Positions 8,778 to 18,571 are shown, counted from the stretch's first letter. The stretch: DNA of 64,000 nucleotides from Limnovirga soli (GCF_013106755.1 NZ_WHPF01000002.1:186001-250000); one strand, 5' to 3'. The notes: a model not told the origin generated them from the letters alone. Numbers and translations are program-made.

Positions 8778-9683
8778 TTATTTATCGTGCTTGTCTTTAC
8801 TGGTGTTACTAAAATTCCAGATAAGCCCTTTCCAAAAAGCTTTCAGGTGATTCCAATCTGCTTTTAATATATAGCCAATCAAGTTTTTGGGAACGGCAAT
8901 ACAGAAATAATACAGATACATCAGTAGCTTTTGTATACCAAATGTATTTCTTCTTAAATACAGTAATCTGTTACGGCTATAATAATAGGTTTTAAGTGTA
9001 GAACCTTTGCCGGTGCTAATAGATTCTTTATGCCAAACTTTACTGGCAGGTTCGTACCATATTGTATAACCAGCTCTTTTAAATCTTTCGCAGTAATCCA
9101 TTTCTTCATAATAAAGAAAGAATAACTCTGCCATTAAGCCTACTTTATCAAAAGCAGCACGTGAAAACATCATGGCTGCACCATGCGCTCTGGAAGTAGG
9201 CATGGCAGTATCATGTTGCCCTTTATCTTTTTCTAAATAGCCAATGGAAAACCCACGGCCGGTTATGGGACTTATAGGAGAAAAGCCTGCAAATTGAATG
9301 GTATCAGGCTCATCATAATAAAGAATTTTAGGGCAGATAACGCCAATTTGCTTATCTGATTCCATTCTGTTAACCAGGGGTTCAAGAAAATCTGGTGCTA
9401 CTTCCGTATCGTTATTTAGTAAAAACAAATAATCGCCGGTAGCGGCTTCAATACCTTTATTATTACCACCTGCAAAACCAAGATTCTCACCTGTATTTAT
9501 ATATTTTATCCAGGGATAATCTATGGGTAACTGGTAGCCGGGTTCTTTGTTACTATTATCAACCACTATTACTTCAATGGAAGGATAGCTTATTTTTTGC
9601 AGTGAAGCCAATAATGCTGCCGTTACTGCAGTGCCATTAAAGTTGATGGTTATAATAGAAACTTTTGGTGGAATGTTTGTCAT
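8778..9683 (-). CDS. Glycosyltransferase family 2 (rhamnosyltransferase-like)
   Basis: The 301-residue protein has a GT-A fold. The nucleotide-binding start is VSIITINFNGTAVTAALLASL, with VIVVDNSN. The DxD-type motif is in YLFLLNNDTEV, and an acceptor-site region reads FFLYYEEMDYCERFKRAGY. The C-terminal hydrophobic patch (LLMYLYYFCIAVPKNLIGYIL) suggests membrane association. This resembles WbbL-type rhamnosyltransferases, though the actual sugar is not determinable. It is the first gene of a two-gene unit with the GT4 enzyme. Upstream is a 500-bp AT-rich region shared with the divergent GT2 gene at 10186. Confidence 0.92.
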   Translation of the reverse strand: MTNIPPKVSIITINFNGTAVTAALLASLQKISYPSIEVIVVDNSNKEPGYQLPIDYPWIKYINTGENLGFAGGNNKGIEAATGDYLFLLNNDTEVAPDFLEPLVNRMESDKQIGVICPKILYYDEPDTIQFAGFSPISPITGRGFSIGYLEKDKGQHDTAMPTSRAHGAAMMFSRAAFDKVGLMAELFFLYYEEMDYCERFKRAGYTIWYEPASKVWHKESISTGKGSTLKTYYYSRNRLLYLRRNTFGIQKLLMYLYYFCIAVPKNLIGYILKADWNHLKAFWKGLIWNFSNTSKDKHDK

Positions 9684-10185
9684 GACGGGTATTTGGATGA
9701 AAATAAATTATTATAGTATTGTTGCTTCTCAACAATGGGCCTTATTATGGCCTACACTATTAGCTTATCGTAAATTAATGCCATTACTGCATATATAGCA
9801 ATTGCAAAATAATTGTTGAATTGAAGTTGAATTATAATAATGTGGCATAGGTAATGGATTTATTGGTACTGATTATTATTCTAAAATTAATGCGTTTAAA
9901 CGATAAACATCATGATATTACTCATTTTATTTAATAAAATAGGCCGCTTGTTTTAATATGTAAAAGTAAAAACCAGCTATTGTATTTAAACTGTAGTATC
10001 ATGAAAGTTTTTATATAGAATTAATTCTACAAAATGCTGACAATCAATAAAATAATGCATTTTTTTTATAAATAATTACCTATAAATTAAGTTCATACAC
10101 AAAAATTATTTAGTTTTATGTTACTAAAAATTTAATCCATAACCTACCATCCCAAAAACCGTTTCATCCTTTAAATCTGTACAAT
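9684..10185. other. Gene-free divergent region between two glycosyltransferase units
   Basis: About 500 bp of very AT-rich sequence lie between the start of the GT2 gene at 9683 (minus) and the GT2 gene at 10186 (plus). I find no repeat core, RNA gene or convincing open frame. It presumably carries two divergent promoters. Confidence 0.5.
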
Positions 10186-11352
10186 ATGAAAATTACATTC
10201 TGGATTTTCCTGTTTATTATTTTTTATACTTATGTTGGCTATGGCATTTTTTTATATGCCCTGGTTAGAATAAGAAGAATAATTAAAGGAAAACGAAATA
10301 GCAATTTTGATTTAACCAATCTTCCTACCTGTACGCTAATCATTGCTGTATTTAATGAAGCATCCATCCTGGAGGAAAAAATAAAAAATACAAAAGAACT
10401 TGTTTACCCCGATGGGAAAATCAATTTCCTTTTTGTAACCGATGGTTCTACCGATGAATCGCCTGAAATAATTAAAAAACACGAAGGCATTTCATTGATG
10501 CATTCACCCGAACGCAGGGGTAAAATTCATGCAATGCACCGCGCTATGAATGAAGTGCATACCGAAATTGTAATTTTTACCGATGCCAATACCTTTTTAA
10601 ACAAAGAAGCCCTTATTAATATTGCCCGGCATTATCAGGATAGAACAGTTGGAGCAGTGGCTGGTGAAAAACGAGTACAAATAGATGAAACTGCCGATGC
10701 TACTGCAGGTGAAGGTTTTTACTGGAAATACGAATCTGCTTTGAAAAAATGGGATTCAGAATTGTATTCCGTTGTTGGAGCTGCGGGTGAACTATTTAGT
10801 ATCCGCCGCGATTTATATATACCTGTACCGCCCGATACCGTGTTAGACGATTTTATGATTTCCCTGCGTATTGCCGAAAAAGGGTACCGCATCGTGTACG
10901 AGCCTGATGCATTTGCCTTGGAAACATCCTCTGCCAGCATTTCTGAAGAACTAAAACGAAAAATTAGAATTGCTGCCGGCGGCATACAATCTGTAGTAAG
11001 GTTAAAAAGTCTGCTAAATCCATTTCATAATTTTGTGCTTACATTTCAATATATCAGTCACCGCGTGTTAAGGTGGACAATCACCCCATTTTTAATGATT
11101 GCCGCCGTTATTATCAATGCAATAATTGTTTGGCAAACAGGCGAGTGGTTATACATGGTTTTACTGGCAGGACAAATACTATTTTATGCCCTGGCAATAA
11201 TTGGGCTTACTTTTGAAAAAAGAAATATCCGCATTAAAGCCTTGTTTATACCCTATTATTTTTGCGTAATGAATTATGCTGTGTTGGCAGGAATAAAGCG
11301 ATATGCATTTGCCGAGCAAAAAGTAACCTGGGAAAAAGCAAAAAGAAAATAA
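10186..11352 (+). CDS. Membrane glycosyltransferase family 2 (processive-type)
   Basis: The 388-residue protein has one N-terminal membrane helix (about 3-27). A cytosolic GT-A domain follows, with IIAVFNEASILEEKI, FVTDGSTDES and the DxD-like IFTDANTF. VLDDFMISLRI is the acceptor-site aspartate region of hyaluronan/cellulose synthase-like GT2 enzymes. At least two or three C-terminal helices (about 292-370) complete it. The canonical QxxRW is not obvious; the corresponding segment reads RKIRIAAGGIQS. The topology suggests synthesis and perhaps export of a polysaccharide or glycolipid. It is monocistronic, with a terminator directly after it. Confidence 0.88.
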   Translation: MKITFWIFLFIIFYTYVGYGIFLYALVRIRRIIKGKRNSNFDLTNLPTCTLIIAVFNEASILEEKIKNTKELVYPDGKINFLFVTDGSTDESPEIIKKHEGISLMHSPERRGKIHAMHRAMNEVHTEIVIFTDANTFLNKEALINIARHYQDRTVGAVAGEKRVQIDETADATAGEGFYWKYESALKKWDSELYSVVGAAGELFSIRRDLYIPVPPDTVLDDFMISLRIAEKGYRIVYEPDAFALETSSASISEELKRKIRIAAGGIQSVVRLKSLLNPFHNFVLTFQYISHRVLRWTITPFLMIAAVIINAIIVWQTGEWLYMVLLAGQILFYALAIIGLTFEKRNIRIKALFIPYYFCVMNYAVLAGIKRYAFAEQKVTWEKAKRK

Positions 11353-11376
11353 AAACAATCGTAAACAGTTTTACCT

Positions 11377-11408
11377 AAAAAGCTGCGTAACCTATATGCG
11401 GCTTTTTT
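11377..11408 (+). terminator. Intrinsic terminator after the GT2 gene
   Basis: AAAAGCTGC and GCGGCTTTT pair with one G-T wobble around an 11-base loop. A run of Ts follows. Confidence 0.75.
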
Positions 11409-11453
11409 ATTAATACCAATAACTGGTAGCCTTGCACTAGAACAAATAGTTGG

Positions 11454-11478
11454 CTTTACTTGCGTCGCACTCTTGTAC
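11454..11478 (+). repeat. Intergenic modular repeat, core type A (forward)
   Basis: GCTTTA precedes CTTGCGTCGCACTCTTGTAC at 11459-11478, and TGTAT follows as in several other copies. The next core is a reverse type C at 12829, beyond two genes. Confidence 0.8.
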
Positions 11479-11542
11479 TGTATAACTTTATGGAGCTAAT
11501 GCATCAGGTTGGATTTTTAATTACATGTTTAAAAGGTAAAAT

Positions 11543-12046
11543 ATGATTTTTGAAACAGTAGAATTTCTTGCAAAAGAAATAGAAAAATATATTCATCACA
11601 TAACCAACAATACAGAAATACCTGTTTCAATTAAAATTGGCCAGGTTGCTTCGGCTGCCGAAAGCAATGCACACAATAATTTCGGCCAACTAACTTTGGT
11701 AAATATTGGCGAGGAAAAATTGCCTACCCTTCAAACCAGTAATAACCCGGAAAATAATAATGGTGTAGCAACCAATCTCAATTTGTATGTATTACTATCC
11801 TTCCACCAACCAGCATATGGTGATGCACTTAAATGTTTAGGATCTAGCGTAAGCTTTTTTCAGCATCAACCCATATTTAGCCGGGAAACAAACCCAAATA
11901 TACCAGACACACTTCAACAAATAATTGTTGAACATTACTCATTAAATTTAGAGCAACAGCATCATTTATGGAGTACCATTGGAGTACCATACAAACCTTC
12001 TGTACTGTATAGAGTAAGGGTAAAAGCGATACCAAATTTGAGCTAA
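11543..12046 (+). CDS. DUF4255 / Pvc16-family protein (contractile injection system cap-like)
   Basis: The 167-residue protein fits the DUF4255 (Pvc16 N-terminal) family. It starts MIFETVEFLAKEIEKYI, has NLNLYVLLSFHQPAYGDALKC and FFQHQPIF in the middle, and ends LEQQHHLWSTIGVPYKPSVL plus a YRVRV strand. That final 'LW-x2-(G/A)-x2-Y-x-PS-x-LY-x-VR' stretch is the family hallmark. In extracellular contractile injection systems, Pvc16/Afp16 proteins cap and terminate the tube and sheath. Here no sheath, tube, spike, baseplate or ATPase gene lies nearby, so the gene is an orphan. It may be a remnant, serve a cluster elsewhere, or have another role. Confidence 0.8.
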   Translation: MIFETVEFLAKEIEKYIHHITNNTEIPVSIKIGQVASAAESNAHNNFGQLTLVNIGEEKLPTLQTSNNPENNNGVATNLNLYVLLSFHQPAYGDALKCLGSSVSFFQHQPIFSRETNPNIPDTLQQIIVEHYSLNLEQQHHLWSTIGVPYKPSVLYRVRVKAIPNLS

Positions 12047-12074
12047 ACCAAAACTGGCAAAATGCTTGTGAACA

Positions 12075-12737
12075 TTAAATATTTCTGGGATTTTTCCATT
12101 GTAATTGTAAGCGCTTTATAGTTTCATTTAATCGCTCATAACGCGTTTCCGCTTTTTTGGCAGTAACAATCCACTCTACATATTCTTTTTTGTTGGTAAA
12201 TGATAGCGTATTAAAAAATGTTGCTGCACTTTTGTTTTTATTTAATAAATCCAACAGATCCTGGGGCGGTGTTATAGTTTTTGTAGCTGCATCAATATAA
12301 TGTTCAATTTCCCTTTGTTTGGGTGCTGTCTGTTTTATAGCATCATCTGCATTTTTTCTCCTAAAACCAAAGGCACTCCAGGTTTCGTCAAAAGAAATAA
12401 GGCTGAGCCAGGTTAAGGTATTTTCATGCTTTAATAAATTATCCCAGCCTTTATCCCGCGTTAAATCGGTTTGCAATTTAGAACTTCCCTTTGGGTAATA
12501 TATCCAACAAACTATATGCTGGTTTACTAATGTCAATACGTATTCCAATTCCTTATCAAAAGCGGCTTTGTTTAAAACAAACCAATGTACCTGATTATAT
12601 TTTTTACCTCTATCATCTGTAACAAGCACCGTTTCAGGTAAAGGGGACAGTTTTTGTTTAAAATCTGCTGGTGCATTCAGGCAGAGAATGGTTTCACCTG
12701 CTTTGATCTTTAATTTCTGAGCGGTTGATAAGGCCAT
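12075..12737 (-). CDS. DUF3052-like plus YdeI/OmpD-associated (OmdA) domain protein
   Basis: I choose the ATG at 12737 (MALSTAQKLKIKAGETILCL), giving 220 residues; an upstream in-frame start adds only eight. The N-terminal part (about 1-120) resembles the DUF3052 fold seen in small 'K-L-x-I-K-x-G' proteins. The C-terminal part (about 135-215) matches the OmdA/YdeI family, with FFNTLSFTNKKEYVEWIVTA and KKAETRYERLNETIKRL. YdeI homologues are linked to envelope stress and antimicrobial peptide resistance in enterobacteria, but the biochemical role is unknown. It is cytosolic, monocistronic, and convergent with the Pvc16-like gene, leaving a 28-bp gap. Confidence 0.78.
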   Translation of the reverse strand: MALSTAQKLKIKAGETILCLNAPADFKQKLSPLPETVLVTDDRGKKYNQVHWFVLNKAAFDKELEYVLTLVNQHIVCWIYYPKGSSKLQTDLTRDKGWDNLLKHENTLTWLSLISFDETWSAFGFRRKNADDAIKQTAPKQREIEHYIDAATKTITPPQDLLDLLNKNKSAATFFNTLSFTNKKEYVEWIVTAKKAETRYERLNETIKRLQLQWKNPRNI

Positions 12738-12806
12738 TTTTCTTTTAAAAATACTAAGCAATTAGATGATAAGTATCATTTAATCCCATCCGCAATAGCA
12801 AATTTT

Positions 12807-12856
12807 GCTGCCATGAAAGAAGAAATTTGAAGTGAGTGACACAAGAGGCGATGCCA
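12807..12856 (-). repeat. Intergenic modular repeat, core type C (reverse)
   Basis: The core at 12829-12845 ends AGTGAGTGACACAAG. GCTGCCATGAAA lies on its left and AGGCGATGCCA on its right. These flanks match those of the type B copy at 2721-2770 and, in reverse complement, of the copy at 61281-61335. Confidence 0.8.
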
Positions 12857-12904
12857 TGATAACACAAATGCCGGCTAATAACTGCTAAAAAGTACCACTA
12901 AAAC

Positions 12905-12950
12905 AGGTGAAATTTTGCTATTATGACAATTTTTCACCTTTTCCTGTCAT
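12905..12950. promoter_or_regulatory. Interleaved inverted repeats upstream of dnaK
   Basis: AGGTGAAA (12905-12912) pairs with TTTCACCT (12932-12939), and ATGACA (12923-12928) pairs with TGTCAT (12945-12950). The arms alternate, so the two hairpins exclude each other or could form a pseudoknot. The site lies 67-112 bases upstream of the dnaK start. It is not a CIRCE element. A regulatory role is inferred from position only. Confidence 0.3.
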
Positions 12951-13016
12951 GGCATAATGATTGAACAAGGAAACTTGTAAAATTTTGAATACTAACCATT
13001 AAAGAAAATAAATACT

Positions 13017-14918
13017 ATGGGAAAGATAATAGGAATTGATCTTGGAACTACCAACAGTTGCGTATCTGTAATGGAAGGCAATGAGCCGGTAGTAATTGCC
13101 AATGATGAAGGACGTCGTACTACGCCATCTGTGGTAGCGTTTCTTAAAAATGGCGAACGTAAAGTAGGTGATCCGGCTAAACGCCAGGCCATTACCAACT
13201 CACAAAATACCATATCCAGCGTAAAACGCTTTATGGGCCGCAGGTTTGATGAAGTAACTGAAGAAATAAGCCATTGGAGCTATAAAGTAGCCAAAGGTGA
13301 CAATAATACCGTTCGTGTTGATATTGATGGCCGTTTATATACACCACAAGAAATTTCTGCAATGATTTTGCAGAAAATGAAAAAAACAGCTGAAGATTAT
13401 TTGGGCCAGGAAGTTACCGAAGCAGTTATTACTGTACCTGCTTATTTTAATGATGCGCAACGTCAGGCTACTAAAGAAGCCGGTGAAATTGCCGGTTTAA
13501 CCGTACGTCGTATTGTGAACGAGCCTACTGCTGCTGCATTGGCTTATGGTTTGGATAAAAAACATGCCGATCAAAAAATCGCTGTATTTGACCTTGGTGG
13601 CGGTACATTTGATATATCTATACTGGACCTTGGGGATGGTGTTTTTGAAGTAAAATCTACCAATGGTGACACCCATCTTGGTGGTGATGACTTTGATAAA
13701 GTAATTATGGACTGGTTGGCAGATGAATTTAAGCAACAGGAAAATGTAGACCTGCGTAAAGACCCAATGGCTTTACAGCGTTTAAAAGAAGCTGCAGAAA
13801 AAGCTAAAGTAGAATTAAGTTCTTCCAGCGAAACTGAAATAAACCTGCCATATATCACTGCTATTGATGGTGTTCCTAAACACCTTGTTTTAAAATTAAC
13901 AAGAGCAAAATTTGAAGCATTGGCAGATAAACTTTTTGCCAGGTGTTTAAAACCTTGCGAAATAGCATTGAAAGATGCAGGTTACAGCACTTCTCAAATT
14001 GATGAAGTTATATTGGTAGGTGGTTCTTCACGTATACCAAAGGTGCAGGAGATTGTTGAAAAATTCTTTGGTAAAAAACCAAACAAGAGCGTTAACCCTG
14101 ATGAAGTGGTAGCAATTGGTGCAGGTATACAAGGTGGCGTTTTAACAGGTGAGGTAAAAGATGTGTTGTTACTGGATGTTACCCCATTAGGTTTAGGTAT
14201 AGAAACAATGGGTGGTATTATGACAACCATGATACAATCAAATACTACCATTCCAACCAAAAAAACAGAAGTGTATTCTACCGCCAGCGATAACCAGCCA
14301 GGCGTACAAATTCACGTATTGCAGGGCGAAAGACCAATGGCTAATCAAAATAAAAGTTTGGGTGTGTTTAACCTGGATGGCATACCGCCGGCACCACGTG
14401 GCGTACCACAAATTGAAGTAACTTTTGATATTGATGCCAATGGTATGATACATGTAAGTGCTAAAGACAAAGGCACCGGCAAAGAACAAAAAATTCGAAT
14501 TGAAGCAGGCAGTGGCTTAAGCAAGGAAGAAGTAGAGAAAATGAAGGCCGAAGCCAAAGCACATGAAGCAGAGGATAAACTGGCCCGTGAAAAAGTTGAA
14601 AAGCTTAACCAGGCTGATAGTATGATTTTCCAGACAGAAAAGCAATTTAAAGAGTTTGGCGATAAAATACCTGCTGACAAAAAAGCACCAATCGAAACTG
14701 CGCTAAACAATTTAAAAGAAGCGCATAAGAGCCAGGATGTAGCTGCCGTTGATGTAGCGATGGAAGCAATGAATACTGCATGGACAGCGGCCAGTGAAGA
14801 AATTTACAAGGCACAGGCTGCTGCGGGTGGTGCACAACCAGGTGCCGCTGATGCTGGCGCAAGTACTGATGCCGGTTCTGAAACAGTTACTGATGCTGAG
14901 TTTGAAGAAGTGAAATAA
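13017..14918 (+). CDS. dnaK: Molecular chaperone DnaK (Hsp70)
   Basis: This is a complete 633-residue Hsp70. The nucleotide-binding domain carries [17 protein letters not shown], the adenosine-binding [16 protein letters not shown], and [15 protein letters not shown]. The linker [10 protein letters not shown] leads to the beta-sandwich substrate domain, then the helical lid, then a Gly/Ala-rich tail ending TDAEFEEVK, the usual DnaK terminus. It folds and refolds cytosolic proteins with DnaJ and GrpE, neither of which is in this window. It stands alone, with interleaved inverted repeats upstream and a strong terminator downstream. No residue looks unusual. Confidence 0.98.
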   Translation: MGKIIGIDLGTTNSCVSVMEGNEPVVIANDEGRRTTPSVVAFLKNGERKVGDPAKRQAITNSQNTISSVKRFMGRRFDEVTEEISHWSYKVAKGDNNTVRVDIDGRLYTPQEISAMILQKMKKTAEDYLGQEVTEAVITVPAYFNDAQRQATKEAGEIAGLTVRRIVNEPTAAALAYGLDKKHADQKIAVFDLGGGTFDISILDLGDGVFEVKSTNGDTHLGGDDFDKVIMDWLADEFKQQENVDLRKDPMALQRLKEAAEKAKVELSSSSETEINLPYITAIDGVPKHLVLKLTRAKFEALADKLFARCLKPCEIALKDAGYSTSQIDEVILVGGSSRIPKVQEIVEKFFGKKPNKSVNPDEVVAIGAGIQGGVLTGEVKDVLLLDVTPLGLGIETMGGIMTTMIQSNTTIPTKKTEVYSTASDNQPGVQIHVLQGERPMANQNKSLGVFNLDGIPPAPRGVPQIEVTFDIDANGMIHVSAKDKGTGKEQKIRIEAGSGLSKEEVEKMKAEAKAHEAEDKLAREKVEKLNQADSMIFQTEKQFKEFGDKIPADKKAPIETALNNLKEAHKSQDVAAVDVAMEAMNTAWTAASEEIYKAQAAAGGAQPGAADAGASTDAGSETVTDAEFEEVK

Positions 14919-14941
14919 TTTGTTGATGAATTTTAAATAGT

Positions 14942-14973
14942 AAAAGCCCTTGCAATTTTTGCAAGGGCTTTTT
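14942..14973 (+). terminator. Intrinsic terminator after dnaK
   Basis: AAAAGCCCTTGCAA and TTGCAAGGGCTTTT form a 14-bp perfect stem around a short T loop, followed by Ts. It starts 23 bases past the dnaK stop. Confidence 0.93.
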
Positions 14974-15046
14974 ACATTATATATGAAATGCGCTTGGAAG
15001 AGAATGTTGTATTTGGTGTGGAGCCAAGCTACTTTATTGTATGGCA

Positions 15047-15180
15047 GCTTTACTTGCGTCGCACACTTGTACTGTAGCAAATAACTTGGCATAAAAGCGC
15101 CAATAAAAACTGATAAAGAAACGTAGAATAGTATCTATTGGCTGAATAGTATTACTGGCGTACAAGTGTGCGACGCAAGA
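15047..15180. repeat. Intergenic modular repeat, paired type A / type A'
   Basis: The forward core CTTGCGTCGCACACTTGTAC (15053-15072) and the reverse core GTACAAGTGTGCGACGCAAG (15160-15179) are perfect inverted repeats. They are 127 bp apart end to end. The 87-bp interior is not shared with other pairs. The rest of the 419-bp gap (14919-15337) holds the dnaK terminator and otherwise nothing I recognise. Confidence 0.85.
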
Positions 15181-15337
15181 ATGTATAATAGTAGTATTAC
15201 TGCAAGGCTAATAATTGCAATTGTTACATAATACACATAAACACGCCATTACTAATAATTAAAATCTACCTTTAATATACCCCCCAGAGATTAAATACTC
15301 TCTTTACCGCGATTTAAACCTATGATGAACCCAACCA

Positions 15338-18300
15338 ATGATTAATAATGGAACTAATGTTGTGCCCATACCATCACAGTTTATAATTGCGATAGGTGCT
15401 TCTGCGGGAGGCCTTCAGGAAATTAATTCTTTTTTTGACCACACACCTTTGGATGGGGTTTCTTACGTAATTATCCAACATTTATCGGCTGACTATAAAA
15501 GTGTAATGGCAAATTTGGTCACCAATCACAGTAAGTTACAGGTTTTAGAAGCAACAGAAAATATGGTGGTGGAAGTAAACAAGGTATATGTGATTCCAAG
15601 CACCAATTACATGACAATAAACAATGGAAGGTTATTGTTAACTGAAAAGCAAAAAACCGGAACTCCTCATCTTACCATCAATACGTTTTTTAATTCCTTG
15701 GCGGATGATATGGGAAATAAAGCTATTGGGGTGCTTCTTTCTGGTACAGGGACAGATGGTACCAAGGGAATTGAAACAATAAAACTGGAAGGTGGTATGG
15801 TGTTGGTAAGCGACCCGGCAACTGCTGAATACAGCGAAATGCCTGCCAATGCCATTAAAACTGGTTTGGTAGACTATATTGTTGAGCCAGCAAAAATGCC
15901 TGCAATTATTGAAGAATATGTGAGGCGAAAAGAAAACTTAAAGGAAAATATTACAATAAATGAAGCTGAAGAAAAGATAAGAAAAGACATCGTTGATTTT
16001 ATAAAAGAGCATTATCCTATTGATTTTTCCGATTATAAGCCATCTACCATTTTGCGCAGAATCAAAAGGCGAGCTGCAACTAAAAGCTTAAAAAATTTGG
16101 AATCCTATCTTGATTTATTAAAAGCAGATGACACAGAGGTTAAGGCTTTAACGCAGGATTTTTTAATTAGTGTAACAGCCTTCTTTAGAGACAAGGAAGC
16201 ATTTGATTTTGTGGAATCATCAGTGATACCAGATATTATAAAAGACAAAACAAATGATGATGAAATAAAAATTTGGATAGCCGGTTGCGCTACCGGTGAA
16301 GAAGCTTACTCTATGGCAATATTATTTAAGGAAGCATTGGATAAAGCAAACAAGACTACCGACATTAAAATATTTGCAACAGACCTTGATAATAATGCAC
16401 TTTCTTTTGCTAAAACTGGATTCTACGAGAATAGTATTAGTAAAAATGTGTCAACTGAAAGGCTAAACAGTTTTTTTACAAAGCAGGAAAATGGTTATAA
16501 GATAAGTGAAGTCATACGTAAAATGCTCATTTTTGCTAACCATGATTTGGTAAAAAATCCGCCATATTGCAATATGGATTTAATAAGTTGTAGAAACCTG
16601 CTAATTTATTTAAACCAAAACCTGCAAAAAAAATTGTTGACTATGCTTCAATTTGGACTTAAAAAAGATGGCTATTTGTTGCTTGGACCCAGTGAAAATA
16701 TTGTTGAACAAAGCCCATTTATTGAAGAAGTAAATAAGAAGTGGAAAATTTATAAAATGCTGGAAGCGCAACGCAATGTGAACTTTGATGTTTTTTCACC
16801 GCCAGTATTGTCCGGCAATTCTGTGATTCCTGCAGAGTTGATTAAACAAAAAACTGGTAAAAAAAGGAATGATGGGTTAAATAAGGTTTTAAATGATGCC
16901 CTGATGCATGAAATGGGCAATGTAGGAGTTTGTGTTGATGAAGATAACCGGGTAGTACAATCTTTTGGAGACACGTCAAAATATTTATTACCTAAAATGT
17001 TCAATTTTGATCTTATTGAATTGTTGCCGAAAAACCTGTCCCTTGCTTATAAAAATGCCTGCAGACAGGTTGTAAAAACAAATAAAAAAGTAGAAATTAA
17101 TGGCATTTCCATTCCGTTTAATAATGATGAAACGCTGGTTAATATAACTGTAATTCCATTTAAAGATGAAAGGAATGAACTTGATTTAAAACTTGTTCTT
17201 TTTAATGACAGTTCTTTAAATGAAGCATTTAAGAATGAAGGTCAGGCCTTTGATGAAAAATTGTACGCAAGTGAGCACATAAATAACCTGGAGGAGGAAT
17301 TAAACCAAACCAGGATTAATTTACAGAATGCTTATGAAAAATTAGATGCTACCAATGAAAACATGCAATCTTTTAATGAAGAGTTGCTTTCTACCAATCA
17401 GGAAATGCAGAGTACTAGCGAGGAAATGCAATCTGTAAATGAAGAATTACATTCTATAAACGCAGAGTATCAATCAAAAATTAACGAGCTATCTGAGTTA
17501 AATGATGATTTAAATAATTATTTCAGGAGCAATGAAAATGGTCAACTTTTTCTAAGCAAAAAATTAGCACTCATAAAATTTTCACCTAGTGCTGTAAAGC
17601 ATTTTAATTTGTTAGATACTGATTTGGGCAGGCCAATCACCAATATTTCTTCCAATTTAACGAATCAAACACTAGAAGCAGATGCAAAGGAAGTTATAGA
17701 GAAAGGTAATACCATTACCAAAGAGGTTGAAGCCATAAATGGCAATTGGTACCAAATGAAAACTATGCCGTATATAAGAGAAAAGAACAATTCTATTGAT
17801 GGTGCCATAATAACATTTAACGATATTACTCAGTTAAAGCATGTTCAAAAAGAATTAGATAATACAAATAAAACACTTACTACTATAAATGCCGATTTGG
17901 ACAATTTTGTATATACAGCTTCTCATGATTTATTAGGACCATTAAATAATATTGAACAGATTATTTCAATGCTGGATGAACATAAAGCCGCTTTTACCCC
18001 CGAAATAAATCAATATCATGCCTTAATGCAGACTTCAGTGGTGAAATTTAAATCATTAATCCGTGATTTGGCTGTAGTTGGTAAAATTGAAAGTCAGGGA
18101 ATAGATTCGTTGCCAATCAATTTGTTACAATTAATAGATGAAATAAAATTGAGCATTCAAAGTACCATAAACAATTCTAATGCCATTATAACTACCCATT
18201 TTGATGTTGATGCTATCAGGTTCTCCAGAAAGAACCTGAGAAGTATATTATACAATCTGATTAATAACGCTATAAAATTCAGATCAGCTGAACGTACTAT

Positions 18301-18550
18301 ACAAATTGAAATTAGTACCCTAATTAAAGATGGCTTTGTACTGCTAAGTATTAGTGATAATGGTCTTGGTATACCCAAAGAACAAATAGGCAATGTATTT
18401 ACCATGTATAAGCGAATTCATCAGGATATTGAGGGCCAGGGTTTAGGATTATACCTAATTAAAAAAATAGTAGATGCAACTGGAGGAAAGGTTGATGCGG
18501 AGAGTGAAGTAGGCAAAGGCAGTATATTTCATATTTATTTTAAATTATAG
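15338..18550 (+). CDS. CheB-CheR-PAS histidine kinase fusion
   Basis: This 1070-residue protein joins several signalling domains. CheB methylesterase is at about 12-190, with catalytic Ser in AIGASAGG, His in IIQHLSAD and Asp in SGTGTDGTKG. CheR methyltransferase is at about 215-475 (DYKPSTILRRIKRR; SAM site WIAGCATGEEAYSM; then NPPYCNMDLISCRNLLIYL). A long coiled coil at about 640-725 is rich in ENMQSFNEELLSTNQEMQS-type heptads. A PAS domain, HisKA with His862 (TASHDLLGPL) and HATPase follow (NLINNAIKF, DNGLGIPKEQ, GQGLGLYLIKK). No chemoreceptor or other che gene is nearby, so it probably acts in a non-classical cytosolic pathway. All three catalytic centres look intact. Confidence 0.94.
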   Translation: MINNGTNVVPIPSQFIIAIGASAGGLQEINSFFDHTPLDGVSYVIIQHLSADYKSVMANLVTNHSKLQVLEATENMVVEVNKVYVIPSTNYMTINNGRLLLTEKQKTGTPHLTINTFFNSLADDMGNKAIGVLLSGTGTDGTKGIETIKLEGGMVLVSDPATAEYSEMPANAIKTGLVDYIVEPAKMPAIIEEYVRRKENLKENITINEAEEKIRKDIVDFIKEHYPIDFSDYKPSTILRRIKRRAATKSLKNLESYLDLLKADDTEVKALTQDFLISVTAFFRDKEAFDFVESSVIPDIIKDKTNDDEIKIWIAGCATGEEAYSMAILFKEALDKANKTTDIKIFATDLDNNALSFAKTGFYENSISKNVSTERLNSFFTKQENGYKISEVIRKMLIFANHDLVKNPPYCNMDLISCRNLLIYLNQNLQKKLLTMLQFGLKKDGYLLLGPSENIVEQSPFIEEVNKKWKIYKMLEAQRNVNFDVFSPPVLSGNSVIPAELIKQKTGKKRNDGLNKVLNDALMHEMGNVGVCVDEDNRVVQSFGDTSKYLLPKMFNFDLIELLPKNLSLAYKNACRQVVKTNKKVEINGISIPFNNDETLVNITVIPFKDERNELDLKLVLFNDSSLNEAFKNEGQAFDEKLYASEHINNLEEELNQTRINLQNAYEKLDATNENMQSFNEELLSTNQEMQSTSEEMQSVNEELHSINAEYQSKINELSELNDDLNNYFRSNENGQLFLSKKLALIKFSPSAVKHFNLLDTDLGRPITNISSNLTNQTLEADAKEVIEKGNTITKEVEAINGNWYQMKTMPYIREKNNSIDGAIITFNDITQLKHVQKELDNTNKTLTTINADLDNFVYTASHDLLGPLNNIEQIISMLDEHKAAFTPEINQYHALMQTSVVKFKSLIRDLAVVGKIESQGIDSLPINLLQLIDEIKLSIQSTINNSNAIITTHFDVDAIRFSRKNLRSILYNLINNAIKFRSAERTIQIEISTLIKDGFVLLSISDNGLGIPKEQIGNVFTMYKRIHQDIEGQGLGLYLIKKIVDATGGKVDAESEVGKGSIFHIYFKL

Positions 18551-18571
18551 TGTAATAATCTATATAAAGTA

